Below are positions 45,896 through 58,745 of a stretch of DNA of 64,000 nt, in pieces. This DNA is from Progne subis subis (Eukaryota; Chordata; Aves; Passeriformes; Hirundinidae): assembly GCA_022316685.1 (NCBI GenBank), contig JAKJHU010000083.1:1240001-1304000 (forward strand). Reading direction: 5' to 3'. The translations under genes and the position numbers were made by a program. Below the pieces are notes generated by a model. That model saw only the letters and a list, made by a program, of their open reading frames with translations, did no database searches and was not told the origin of the DNA. How positions within the stretch are numbered: the first letter of the stretch is position 1; every line of letters begins with the position of its first letter.

Positions 45896-47342
45896 GAACT
45901 TAACTCTGTCTGTTCATTTAATACTATGCAAAAGGTTATGCTTTCTATTGTTATTCTTATTCCTACAGTGTGATGCTGGAATGTTTGTGGTTTCAAAAAA
46001 AAACAAACAAAAAAGACAAAAGTAAGTAAAATATGTGATGTAAATTATTTTATAGTTTGAAAGAAAATGATAAAGTTTTACTCTTGCTGCTTTCTGTCTA
46101 ATAGATCTCTCTTGGCAGGAGCACAAGTGGAAAATTTAAAGAAATAAATTCACAAAGCAGCATGAACAATAATGGTCTGAATGTAACAGCTTTCTTTATT
46201 CTCACCTGAAGTCGCTAGATGCAGCTCTGGATTCCCACTGGGATATTTTGATATGCAGGTGGATGTAAATCTTCTGGATTGGCAGCGAGGACCAGGCAGA
46301 GTTTGCTTTCCTTGCCCCAGGGGCCGAGCAGCCACTGGGGCTTTAATTCCTGCCTGTCTGGGCCAGGAGTGGAGGTGGGAATGCTCCTGGGAATGCTGCA
46401 GGGAAATCGCTGGAATGAGTGCACAGAAAAGTCAAATGATGAAGTGAATTTGCTCAGGAAATTAGTTTAATCTTGGCCCGAAGATTAAACAACTCTCTAA
46501 GGCTTTTCCTGTCCCTGATGACAGTTCTGTACTTACATTGTTTTTTTTTCAGCTCTTTGTCACTTTTGAGGTGGATGTGAGTTGTAGGTGCGAATTGGGA
46601 AGAAGAGCAGGAATGAAATTCCCCACAACACCAAATTCCTGTTCTGTGTATCCCCAGCTGAAGCTTCAGAAAAGAACATGTTTGAAGCTATTAATCCATG
46701 AGGGAGAACCAGAGCTGATAGCCTGACCCAAAATAGGAATGCTGCAAGTTTTGAGCTGTTTTATGCCAAGGCCACGAGGGTGAACATTGTGACCTCTGTA
46801 AGAAAACCAGGTGGTGGTCTGCTGAGGTGCTGTACTGATAAAGAAGGGGTGAAACGGTGCATAAATAGAGATAGAGGACAGCAAAAAAGGGAAATGAGGG
46901 AGAAAGAGGAAGAAAATGCAGGTGCATCTATAGTTTGGTATTTACTGAAATGAAATGGAGTAATAATTGCTTGTTACTGCCTTTGAGATCTGATATTGAG
47001 TACCAACCCAAGAGTATTCCCTGTCTGGAGGCCTTTTCCAATGAAGTCCATGAGGCTCCCAAAGCAGCTGGGAGCAGGTGACCTCCAGCATCCCCAGTGT
47101 CCCTGAGTCCCTGCTGCCATTCCATGCCACCAGGAGGGCTGGCACCTCCCGTGGCGCTGGTTCCTCCCCGTGGCAACGGATATGGGCGCAGGTGAAGCCC
47201 CAGGGCTCAACTCTTCCCACTCCATCTTGGCATTCCAAAGTTTTTAGAGTGGCTTTTGAGGAACCACAAAAGGTAAGCACTGGATATTCTCCATTTGTGT
47301 TTGTGTTCCTGCAGCTGTGTGTGACATTGGCCAAATGGAACA

Positions 47343-47410
47343 GAATAATAACAATGACAGTAACGATAACAATAATGATAACAATAACAATAATATTAAT
47401 AATAATAAAT
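47343..47410 (+). repeat. Imperfect (AAT/AAC)n repeat
   Basis: A run of mixed AAT, AAC, GAT and TAA triplets (aataataacaatgacagtaa...). It is degenerate and so older than the (TAA)n array at 22.2 kb. Confidence 0.85.
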
Positions 47411-48002
47411 GTATTCCTGCCTCAGATCCGGACAAGGTTACATGTGTGCACTGCACTGGGCTGTGAACTAACTACAAATCTGCATTTCTTATTTTATGAA
47501 ATCCATGTAGGGAATGCTCGGGTTTGATCACCAGCACGCTGCTGTAGGAGGTACTTGGAAAAATAGGGAAGTGTCTGATTCTCTTTTCCTTTTTACAAGC
47601 AGGTTTTAAGAGGCACATTATGATCTAACTTGATGGAAAATGAAGAGAAACATGATTCAACAACTCATTGATTAAACAGGGCAGGCTGTTGAAAGACACA
47701 AACCCAAGGAAATATTTCCAACAAGGTTTTCTCCCATATGTTCAAACAAACAGATTTTCTGTTTATCTGGGAGCCCACATTTGGATTTGGTTGATTTTCC
47801 AGAAAATTACAAAGCACCTCCCTCTACCCATTGTGTGTGAGCACTTATGAATCTCTAGGAGTCGAGCTGGTATAAAACCAGCATTGTTGGTGCACAGCAA
47901 ACAGATGTTACAAGATGATGAAAATTAGAAAAATGAGTTATGCAGCTTTCTCGGGAAGTTTTACAGAGCATTTTGTGGCACCTGCTAAAGATGGCCCTTT
48001 GT

Positions 48003-48124
48003 CCCAGAATCCTGGGGCAGCCAGGGTTGGAAGAGACCTCTGGAGATCACCCAGTGCAACCCCTACCAAGGCAGGTGGCACAGGAGCACATCCAGGTGTG
48101 TCTGGAATGTCTCCAGAGACCGTG
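48003..48124 (-). mobile_element. CR1-type LINE fragment (3' part)
   Basis: The + strand shows cccagaatcctggggcagcc, agggttggaagagacctctg, gagatcacccagtgcaaccc and gtgtctggaatgtctccaga. This is the reverse complement of the familiar avian CR1 3' end (...ccttccaaccc...attctgtg). Only about 120 bp remain, typical of the strong 5' truncation of CR1. No open reading frame of the element is left. Confidence 0.85.
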
Positions 48125-48766
48125 ACACATGGATTTATGAAGCCTCCTAGTGCTTTCATCAGTGAGTTATTTAAAATTATTCCAGCTTTGAGTTTCAAAA
48201 GAGGCATTTAAAATAATTATCTAAAATTATTAAAGAAACTTTAATGAGAGTTATGGGATGACAAGTCACAGGAATGAGTTACAAACACTTTCTCACCATA
48301 GCATGTCAGATGGGAAAGCTGTCTCATGCTTCTTTGCATATGGAGAGTCAATTACAATTTTTAATTCGATGCATGTTTGGAAATATTTTCTCCAAGACAA
48401 AGATTCCAGGGGTTCTAGGAAATGTCACTGTGCACATAAACAGTGCTCTGTGGGAAGAAAGGGAATCAAATAGACTTTCCTGTCCCCAACGAACCTGCTG
48501 AATGCCCAGCACTCCTGCATGGCCCTGCAACATTCTTGCTGCTCCACCACAAAGCATGGTGGCTGGGAGCAGCACTGCAGTTCCTGGCCTGGGACAGGCT
48601 GCTTTTCCACTCGTTTGTTTGTTTGGGATATTGCTGGGGGATTTCGGTGGCTTTCCCTCCAGTTCCAGGCCTGGTCTCACCATGTGGTTCGGTGGGGAGT
48701 GTTGTGTGCTCAGGGAATGAAGCCATAATTAATTCAGACTAAAATATCTGTTCTACCAAGCCTACC

Positions 48767-48767
<1 letters not shown>

Positions 48768-48808
<41 letters not shown>
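48768..48808 (+). repeat. Uninterrupted A41 tract
   Basis: Forty-one A after cctaccc and before ggatttgagg. Pure length suggests a recent or unstable tract. No retrocopy body with a recognisable gene is visible upstream. Confidence 0.95.
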
Positions 48809-48812
<4 letters not shown>

Positions 48813-51800
48813 TTGAGGAGATGCCTCCAGAGCTCCCAACAGAGCATTCACTGCTCTTGACTGAGGATTGTGGCTTCAGAGGCGAAGCTGCAGAGTCCCA
48901 AACATCTGCTGGGTGGCTGCTGCAGAGCAGGGGGGATTCCTGCCAGGCACAGGCTCACCTGGCAATCCCATCACACCGCCTGGGGAGGGAGAACCACATA
49001 GGCTGGCCACACCCAGCTCTGGCTGCTCTTTGGGAAGCTGGTTCTGGTGCCATAGGGACCTTTTTTTAGGAGGTTTTATTCCACCATCAAGAAATAAAGT
49101 CCCTTCTTGCTGGTTTTCTTATCCTGCTGTCTGTGCTTGTGGGGGATTTGGACAGTCTCAATATTTCTCTATTACATTTTCTGTGCTCTTCTCTGTAAGC
49201 CGGAGGTGATGAAAGTGGGTGTAGTGAAATATTCCTTCTGACTTCTTTCCTTGTATTAAACTCCACAGCCTCCTGTATCCCACGACTCCTGGATATGAAT
49301 TGTATTTTCCCTGGATGAGAAAACACAGAGAAAACTCACTTTGGCTGGGCAGGCTGCAGGGATGATTCAATTGCCTTTCTTTTCATTTTCATGTATCAGG
49401 ACAGAAGCACTCCCCAATAATGCCAAAGCATTTTGTCTCCTCAGTGTTCCTGCCAGCACATTTTGTTCCTGAAAATTTGGAGGCTGATCTATGATCTGCC
49501 ACTGGCAGAGCATCCTAATGCTAATAGTGAGCCTGGTGGAAAATTGCCATCCCTCCAAAGAGTAGACACAGAAAATAATGGCTGGGACAGCCCTGAAACA
49601 CCTCACATCACAGGAAATCTTATGTATAGTCAATTAATTTAATTTCTTTATCAATGCAGAGCCTCTGCAGTCTCACCTGCACTGAAGTGCTTGGTTGTAT
49701 CATTGAATCCTGAAATGGGATAAAGCTGTGGTAACAATTTGGGTTTCCTTTCTTCAGTAGTTCACACATGTGTTATATTTTACAAATCATGGATTTATTA
49801 AAAAAAAAAAGAAAAAAAAAGAAGACAAACACAAAAAACATGTTTAGGTTCCCTAGCAATCTGAGATTTAGTAGGGAAAACAAGCAGGAACTTAAACATC
49901 CTGATGAACTCTCCTTGTAAATTGGTTCCACAGAATATCATTCTGTAAATGCTGTCAAAGTAGGAAAATAATCTGGTTGGCTTTAGAAAATAACTACGGG
50001 TCATTGAGTTATCTCAGGCTCAGAAAACACCTGCTTTTGATGTCAAGATTTTGCAGGCAATATTGGAAAGGAAAAGAGAAGAAATCCTGCCTTTTGCAAT
50101 GGCAACACCTCTAAAAAACTCTGCTTTTTCCCCCTGAGGCTGCAACTAAATGGTCAAAATGGCAGAAAAGCCCAAACACTGAAACACTGATCAAGTAATT
50201 TCAATACAGGAAAAAAGTCCGTTCTTTAAAGAAAACTGTCAGTGACACCATTTAAAAATGTTTTCAAGACGTGCGTGGCTGGAGCTCAATTCCAGGCTAA
50301 GCCAAAAAAAGCACAACCAGCGTTTGAAATCTTTAACTGCTGGGCAGGCAAAGGAAACTGCAGGTGCCCAAAGGGAAAATTTTAAAGGTGCACAGAAATT
50401 TCACGTAAGCAATTGAACCCAAACCTCGGGGCTTCACCGTTTTTGCTGCCGTGATAGGTTTATCTCATTTGCATCTCTAAGGAGCATCAGGCACAGGGAA
50501 ATTAAAGGATTAAAGGTCAGGCTGCAGCAGGTGAGGGGTGTGAGCTCCTGGAGCTGCAGGGGAGGGAAGCTTTGCTCTGGGACGAACTGCAGCAGCTCAG
50601 CTCGGATTGCTGAGAAGGTAAAGTGAAGGAGCTGGGCAGGGGGTGAAGGGAGGGAATGTTTCATTTCTCGGGGAGCTTGGGGCAGAGATATCCTCCTGTT
50701 CAGCTGTTGTATCCTGCAGGGTGTTGCTAATGAAATTTTGGGGAGAATAGTGAGGGTTGTCTGCTGCAACCCCCACCCACCCTGCTGGGATTTATAATCT
50801 GGCACTTCCCCCCCCGCTTTATTCTGCTGTTTGCCATTAGAGTCTTTGAGAAACATCCTGGTAAAGTTTTGGCTTTTATGGGGCAGAATAGTACAGCAAA
50901 GCCCCAGTGAGGAAATCCTGCTTTTCTTCTCTCCTCCCAAAATCATGACTACTTTTGATTGCAATGAGAGGTGTTTGCAACCTGGTAGTCTGGATCCTCA
51001 AACATTATCTCAGTTCTTTGGAATGCTATTGCAGTTATTGATGTTGTTTTTTGCTTCTAATCTGCTGGTTTGAAATTGCACTAGAGACCTGTAATTGAAA
51101 CCATTCCCACAAACCATGAAAAATTCCAGTGTTCCAAAGTCAATGCATTGTTCTGTAGCTTTTGATATCTCAGTTAATCTTTGCTTCACATTTCAACTGG
51201 CAGAGCACAGATGTCTTTGGTTCCAGGAGTTACCTCTTCCCTGCTGCAAGTTCCCCCAGGTTTTCCTATTCTCATCCTTAATTTCCCATCAGTCCCATGG
51301 GTGTTGTGTAATAGAAAACAAAGCCAGGCAAGGGTGCACAGGAGCTGTGGACTTGCACTTTAATTTTGTAGTTGTCCGGTGTTTTAGGATCTCGCCACTG
51401 ATGGGAAGCCATGGTCAGTGATTAAAAACAATCCTGGATTATAAGCAAGGCATGAATTGACATTAATGTTTTATTGCTGTCTAAACAGGGAGGCAGAATT
51501 CACATAGGAATTACCTACAAGTGGAAATCAATATCGGATTTCAAAGGTTCTTCTGATCCATCTTAAAATTCACTGAAAAAACCTCATCTCATCAGACTCT
51601 TGTTGCTCATTCTGGTGCTTAATCTGTCACTGACAATGCAAGCAGTAGGATTTTTTAGGATTGATGTTAAATATTTTCAGATCTGTTCATGCAGAGAAAG
51701 GACATTAATGTGCTGGTTTAGATTTAAGGGCGGTTTGGGGGGTTTGGTTTTTTTTAGAATCTCCTCACAGTGGATTTCTCACTGCAGTGATACTTTTTAA

Positions 51801-52714
51801 TTGCTGCCTCTTGTCTTATTACATCTTGGAGTAATTCGTGTGTTAGGTTTTTTTGATGTATTCTTCAGATTATAATACTGAAAGGAAGAAAGTCTACAAC
51901 TCATTTTTATGTGCTTCTTGTGGCATTAAAGGTTGAGATGATGCCACGGAAACGCAACACATTGCTGGCATAAAGTTTGTGTGTTTTGGAATCACAGAGG
52001 GAAATGCCAGGACCAGGTTTCTGAATAAAAGAGAGCTGATTTCCTGCCAGAGGACACAGATATGCTGTTTGATATGGAAAGCTGAACAGAAAAATAAATA
52101 ACAATGTCACATTTCAGAGACGATGGTGATCTGTTCTTGTCCCGCCAATCTCTGACAAACCCTCAGAGGCTCTGGGTTGGAAAAACTGATCTGGAACATG
52201 AGCAGTGTGACACAGAGGCTTGTAAAGCTGTCAGCTCAGTGGCACGGCCATTAACCTCGGTGGTACATCTCTGCAGAGGAACATTCGCTGCACGGGGTGA
52301 CAGGAGGGGCACTGGGCAGAATTTGAATCGGAGCAGCATCCTTCAGGCACAAAAGTTCGATTTCTCTGATTTCTAACGTCACAGAGAGGCTTTGTCTGGG
52401 TCTGAGAGTCACAGGAGAGAAACACTCTGCGGCAGTGCAAGAGCAGTGCCAGAGTGAGGGGATTTTAACCACCAGGAAGCTGCTCTTGTTTGAATGCTGC
52501 AGGGTCAGTGTGTGATGGTTACTGTGGTGACTCCCCAGACTCACTTCGTGCTGCAGCTCCTGACTGGCACCAGTGAGAGGACAGGACATTTGTCACCATG
52601 CCACTGGTCCAGGCCGGGAGAAAGTCTCCTTCAAATGGAGCTAAGACATCCCAGCTTGGAAGAACCTGTTGAGAATAACAACAGAGGGCAAAAGTGTGAA
52701 ATCAGTGGGGTTGC

Positions 52715-53159
52715 TGATGCCTTTTTGGACTACCTAAAAACAGAGGCCAGACAGAATCAAGGGAATAAAAAGCTGTTCTATTTATTGAAGGGCCTTCAGG
52801 TCCATTTAGGGCAGACAAAGCCCCATAAGGGCTGCACTCAAAAATGGACACTGGTCATGGGTTTTCACACTTTGATCAGTTTGGTCCATTTGCACATTGG
52901 GGGTTCATCTCCTAATTACAGCTTCAGGTAATGAAGTCATTCACCCCAAGTTTGCTGCCCCCAAGTCACTTTTGTTTCCATCTCTCAGGCCTGAGGCAGT
53001 GAGGTGTCCTTGATTGCCAGGCCTGGAGAGGAATTGTTGTGTGTGACCAGAATGGGAGAGCAGCAGCTCACACTGTGTGTGGAGTTTGGAGTTACACACT
53101 AAAGACCTGCAGGAGTACAAATAAATGAGAAATATAAAAGCTAAAATCCTAAGGCATCA
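52715..53159 (-). mobile_element. Solo LTR, TGATGCCTT family, minus strand
   Basis: On the minus strand it starts TGATGCCTTAGGATTT and ends AAAAAGGCATCA, 445 bp. By eye it differs from the reverse-oriented copy at 62644-63089 at only scattered positions. It has perfect TGATGCCTT/AAGGCATCA inverted ends and an AATAAA (ttcaataaatagaacag) close to the 3' end, the layout of a retroviral LTR. Flanks are ttgc and ttca, so no clear target duplication survives. No gag, pol or env sequence adjoins it. Confidence 0.85.
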
Positions 53160-56100
53160 TTCAGTTCCCCACCACCCCAGCCCATGCTGCACTGTTTTGT
53201 CACCAAAGTGCCACCACTGTGTGTCCCTCTGAGTGGTTAATGAACACCCTGACATCCCATTCCTGCTCCTTCCCCCACAGTAGCACTTCTGTGTGGAGAA
53301 GAAATACACAAATTATCTAAAGCTCATCTTCAAGTGGAATTTTTATTTCTCTAGAATAGAAATGCCATTCATTCACCCAACCTGGGTGCCCTCAGTGGAG
53401 ATTAAAATGTAGGTATGAAAGAGGTATGACGTTAGAGCTGAATCTCATTAGGGCCATTTTTGTGGTGTGCAGTCCACACCACAAAAAGAGCAAGTTATCA
53501 CTTGAAACACTCTCCTCGAGCTTCAATAATTCCCAGAAATCTGCTGGGCTTTGAAGCAGTCTCTTCTTGCTTTTGCTTTCTGATCAGTTTTTTTGTTTTG
53601 TTTTGGTTTGGTTTTTTTGGGTTGTTTTTTTTTTTTTAACTGCTGTGGGTAGAATTTTGATTTTGGTTTATCAAAGTATGACAGCCAAAAATCATATCAG
53701 TAGATTATGGTCTTATTCAGGAGGTTTTTTTAAAAAACCAAACCATGGTCAATAGCAATGCACGTGGTGATCCAAATTCTTTGATTTTGTTTCTTTCTCA
53801 GGGTTCTTCCTTTCCACCTGGCTTCAGTGTGGCTGCAGAAAATGTTGATAACAGTCTAACGACTGAGCAATATAATTCTAAATCTTTAAGAAATAATGTT
53901 TAAAGCTTTTCCTCACAAAATTAATTAAATCATTCAGGTTAAGGATAGCAAAGATGAAAACAGTTCATCCAATCATTTTGTTTTTTCCACTGAGCTGAAA
54001 GAGGAGGCTTTTCCAGATCCAGCAGTTCCTATGTGGAATTTCCAGTGCTGTGCAGGAGCACTGGATCTGCTGGAAGCACAGATAAACATCCCACACACTC
54101 CCGATGCCACTCCAGAGGGCGAATTCTGTCACTCCCCTGCTGAATTCATGGGGCACAGGACTCAAAAACACTCAGAGATTTAACCAGAAGGGTGAACCAA
54201 GGAGTTTGGGGAGCTGCAAGTGGAGAATTCTTCATGGACTTGCAGAGTGTGCAGGAATTCAAGCTGTAAATTGGGTTTTATAACCAGAGCTCTGTGCTCC
54301 AGGTACAAGAACTCAGTTCTTCACATATTTTATAAAGGCAGGGCTGAACTCAGACTGGGAGCTCTGCTGAGCCCTTTTCAAGCAGGGGAGCAGCTCCTTC
54401 CAGCAGGCCTGAATTAATTTCTAACGACTTAAACAGATTAAATCCCCTCTGACCTTTTAGCTGTATTTTCTTGTCATAGTTTTGAATGCACATTTCACGT
54501 CTATCCACAGTTTATGCAGATCATCACATTTCACACCTTTGAAGAGGCAGTCAGGCTGCCCTGTTTGCTGAAACCGTTGTGACAAGGATACAGAGGGGCA
54601 CTGCAGCATGCCACTGGGATGTTTGTGCCTCTGCAGTGATAACAGTCCACGAAAGAATTTAGGAAAACTAATGGGTTAGGGTTAAAATTCAAGTGAGGGA
54701 AAGCCAAAATCGTCAGGTTGGTTTCGACTATGTAATAAATGCAAGGCAAAGTGTCTCGCAAAGTAATTGTAAAAATTTCTTTTTGAGCAAAGAAGTTGTT
54801 TGGAGAAGGACAGTTCTGTGATCTCTTGGGACAGCAGCTCCAGGAGCAACAGTGATAGCTCAGGAAGGGGCTGAAATTGCGGTGAGCATTGATGTCTCAG
54901 GTGGTCCTAAACCAGCAGAACTTCCACGGCTCTGCAGGAGGACTTGAGAAATGAGACTGGGAATGGTGACCCCAAACTGCAGTGGTGCATGTGACAAAGG
55001 CTGGGATACAAAACAGCCGTGGAGGGACACCAAAGCAGGACCTTTCCCAGCAGTAGTTAGATTTGTTCCTGCTGTGGGTTTCAGCATGGTATGAGCCATA
55101 CATTGCTGAGGAGAAAATCTGATTTCTTTTTAGGATGGTCCCTAAATCCATCCAGACTCAGGTCAGTTCTGTGGGAAACACTGCTGCAAACTGGGAAAAT
55201 TTCAGTGTAAACACATTAAAATAGCCTCATTCATAGTTTAAGTCAAGAGAAGAACAGGAACTTATGATGTTGGGACCATGCAAAAGTGCTTGAACTAATG
55301 ATGAAAACCCTTATTCACATTGTAACAGCCTCAAACCCTTTTCTATCCTAAATCTTATAAGTGGTCACCTGAAAAGAGAGTTGCAGCTGGAGGACAACAA
55401 AAGATACTCTCAAACATGGCAATACAATTGAGAGAGGTGGTGTGTGTTGGGCTGAACCCCTCACCTGCAGGGTCACGCTGGGACTCTTTTTTCCAGCTGG
55501 GTGCATACTGGAAATTTTAAACAGGAACTGGTGTATTTGCAGTATTAAAAGTTATGGCTGCCTCCATGAATGACTCCTATAAAGGGATTTTTCCTTGGAT
55601 AAGTTCATAAGTTGATGACTCTGGTCTATTAAGTGGTAGAGCTGGTGAAGATGTGTTGAAATCTATGGAATTCTGAGTCACATTTCCTTCAAGATGCGTG
55701 AGCTGAAATAAATTGTGTCCCAAAGCTGTGTGAGGCCAGCCAGGGATTGTGGGGATAAAGGAGAATCCATGGAAATAGGGAGGCCTGGAGTCCTTTGCAC
55801 CATGAACTGCATGCCCATGTGGGTGTGTGTGTTTGGGGGGTGGGCAGCAACAAGGAAATTGGAATGAGCTCCAAGCTAAGAGGAGCGAGATCATGGGGAT
55901 GGAGTGGGAGCATTTCCTGCTCTTTCCACCCTCAGCAAAAAGCCACTGATATCAGAGAGAGAGGACACTGATAAAGAAATTCCATAAATCATTTTTCCAT
56001 TTCTATCCCATAGCCAAACTCTTCTGTCCATTTAAGGCAGAGTGAAGACATTTCCAGTGTGGCTGTCCTGCAGCTGATCCTCTGTGCAGCTTTGAGGGCA

Positions 56101-58601
56101 GCTCAGACACGCTCACCACTCCATGCAGCATGCACCAAAACCCCGAGGAGCTCCAAACTTGCCTTCTCAGGATTTAAATCAGGAGGTGAGATCAGTTTCT
56201 CCCCAAATTATCCCAAGAGCTGACTTGCAATTGATATTTCAGTGCTCGGATTAGCCACATAGTGTCACCCTAGACCATCACAAAGTCTAATGAGAGGCAC
56301 TCAACTGAATCCCCAGCTTTGCAAAGTCGTGCTGGGAGCAGGCTGGAAAAAGCTTTTTATTTGGAGATAGGGCAGAAAGCACCTTCAAACCAATGGGATC
56401 TCCAATAACCTGGAAATTCTCTTGGGGGCCTGGCAGATATTAACAGAGGCCTAGGAACTCCACAGCGTCTTGCTTGATTCCTAATGTGGCAGAGGAAATT
56501 GTGTTCTTTTCATTAAGTGTCCAAAGAGAACCAGCTTGGCCTCTTAAAATCCCTGGAGTTTCTGCCTGCTTTGGCACAGAAAAATTCCTGGCTGCTTGGC
56601 TCCTTTCTTGCTGCTTTGGTGATCTCCTGAATGTTTGTTTTCATCAAAAAGAATTAATGTCTGCGTACCTCAGAGCCCTATTACAAACGCTCCCAATAAT
56701 AGACATTAGAAATTACCTAAATTTGTGTCATTTCCGATTTATAGATTTAATAAGGGTTATTTGTACTTCCTATTTCTGTTTCAGCGGATTTCTCCACTTT
56801 AATTAGAATTTAATTTGATACTCTGCAGGGGATTTAATAATGTCATTTATTGTACTGGCGTTCTTCACACAAAGAAACAAAGAAATGCAAACTTGCAGTC
56901 CATAACTTAGAACTTGGATTCAAGTTGGAAACCTAATTACTGCAATTCTCCAGTCATAATTAACAAGTTTAGCTGCCATGAAAACTATCCTGGGTGTAAA
57001 AGTCCAGGCCTCTAACAAGAGGGGAAGAAGCATCCTTCAAGAATCCCTTATCATTGTACTGACGGGTTTCCTGTAGCTCCTGTAAATCTGTAAATCCTTT
57101 TTTCTTTATTTTACCAACCCACAGACAGGCAGAAGCACCATTTCCCTCAGGGGTGCCAAAAATTGTTCCATTTTCTCCCCATTTCCCCCTTGTTTTCCTC
57201 GGTGTTTTCCAGGCGCTCCAGACACAATGACTGGAAGCAGCTGCTCTGACAATCTCTGGTTGTGTTGTTGTTGGGGTTTTTTTGGTGTTGGTTTTTTTTT
57301 TTTTTTAATTTTTTTTTGTTTTGTTTTGTTTTGGGTTTTTTTGTTGATGTTGTTTTTGTTTTGGTTGTTTTGTTTTTTTAAATAACAAATCAACCATAAT
57401 GCAAGTTATCCCTCCAAAGAATCAAAGTAGAAGCACCGTCTAGGGATCACAATTGTGTGACCCCTTCATTCCCCTGTAAACTGTGGCAATCCCACCCCAA
57501 ATACAATTAAATTAATTTGCCCGTGCCACGTCCTTCCTGCACTTCATTTCAGTGTAGATTTAAATAATCTCCTCTGCTCTTGGGAAGAACTACATATTTG
57601 TACATAGACATCAACGCCAATCAAGTGCAGCAAATTATTTCGGATTGATGCCTTCAAAAAATTCTGAGAGGAGGGGAAAAGCAATAATCCCCAAACCATC
57701 CTGCAGTTCGTGATAGGAGAGGATGTGCTCAGCATCACCGTTGTTTCCTTGGAAACAAGGAACCACATGATGCCCAATGCTGGAGGAGCAGGCTCAGTGC
57801 AGAAATAAATCAGGGTAATCTTGTTTCTTTTGTTCTGAATCCCAGCCCGGGATTGCTGCCTCAGTTTGCCTCGCGTGTGAGTCCAGGGGATTTGGCTGAG
57901 TGGGGGGCCACGGGTGCTGAGGTCTTGGTGAAGGCGGGGTGAAATAACTCAGGCTCTGTCCTGTGAGAGCACACAGCCTCCCTGCACGCGGAGTTTCAAA
58001 GGAAACCTCAGCAAAATGAATTTCGGTCCCCGCTTTGAAGGGGAAAATGACCCAAATGACAGATCGCAGTAGCAAGCTCTCATCTGCCAAAAGAGATAAA
58101 CTCGAGTCTTTCTCCCCCGTTTCAGTCCTGCTCACGGACTGCTGCTTTTCCTTGTTTACAACCTCGCATTCAGACGGTATTTGAGTAGAAATCGGAAAAA
58201 ACCACCAACATTAGATGGGGAAAATTCCCCAAATAAAGCACTCTGTCCGCAGACGGGTTTTTTAGTGTGTTTTCGGAAAGGAAGTCGTTGCTTTAAGATG
58301 GAGCAAGAGCCTGATCTGTGTGATGCAGCTCTGGCGGTTGGCATTTGTAGCTCCTGGTGTGTCTGGAATACAAAATGAGCCATTCACAGACACCCACAGG
58401 CTGCTGGAGTTGCAACCCGAATTTATTCAAGTCCATGCTCAATCTGATTTCCCTAAAGAATAAGACCTCTGTTGGAGCTCTCTTGAATCACACTTGTTTT
58501 TCATTGCTGAACAGAGGTGGATGGGTTTTTGAAAATAGCCCAAACGGGGACTATAAATAATATAAAAACAAAGATATGTTTTTATGTAACCAACACACAG
58601 G

Positions 58602-58745
58602 TAAAAAAAAAAAATAAATAAAAAACAAACACCACCCCCCCCAAGCAACAACAAAACCCCAAAAACAAACAAAACAACAAAAAACAAAACAAACAAACAA
58701 AACCAAACAAACAACAAAAACAGACCCCAAAAGAACCACCCAAAC
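58602..58745 (+). repeat. A/C-rich low-complexity tract, (AAAC)n-like
   Basis: Over 140 bases almost only A and C, with aaacaaacaaaac units and a C8 run. The minus-strand 130- and 62-residue open frames over it are products of this composition. Confidence 0.9.

Larger units (their letters stand above)
42852..45917 (+). other. ATP2B2: ATP2B2 3' untranslated region (end inferred)
   Basis: No coding sequence follows the stop. The region is AT-rich with an A-rich start (42876-42920), T runs (43206-43236, 43801-43823), a TA-rich palindromic block (43462-43556), Pumilio-type motifs and a strong AATAAA at 45890-45895, after which the character changes. An earlier AATAAA at 44012-44017 could give a shorter transcript, and one at 46143-46148 a longer one. 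The 3' end is placed about 20 bases after the 45890 signal by convention; no transcript evidence is available. Confidence 0.7.

Noticed and set aside
46942..47527. Overlapping 149- and 130-codon frames on both strands near 47 kb
   Set aside because: No family resemblance; overlap on both strands indicates a stop-poor GC-rich patch, and one frame runs into the AAT/AAC repeat.
50434..50964. Longest open frame of the window, 176 codons, minus strand, intergenic
   Set aside because: No recognisable domain, no splice partners, biased low-complexity stretches. GC-richer sequence there lowers stop frequency, so chance is sufficient.
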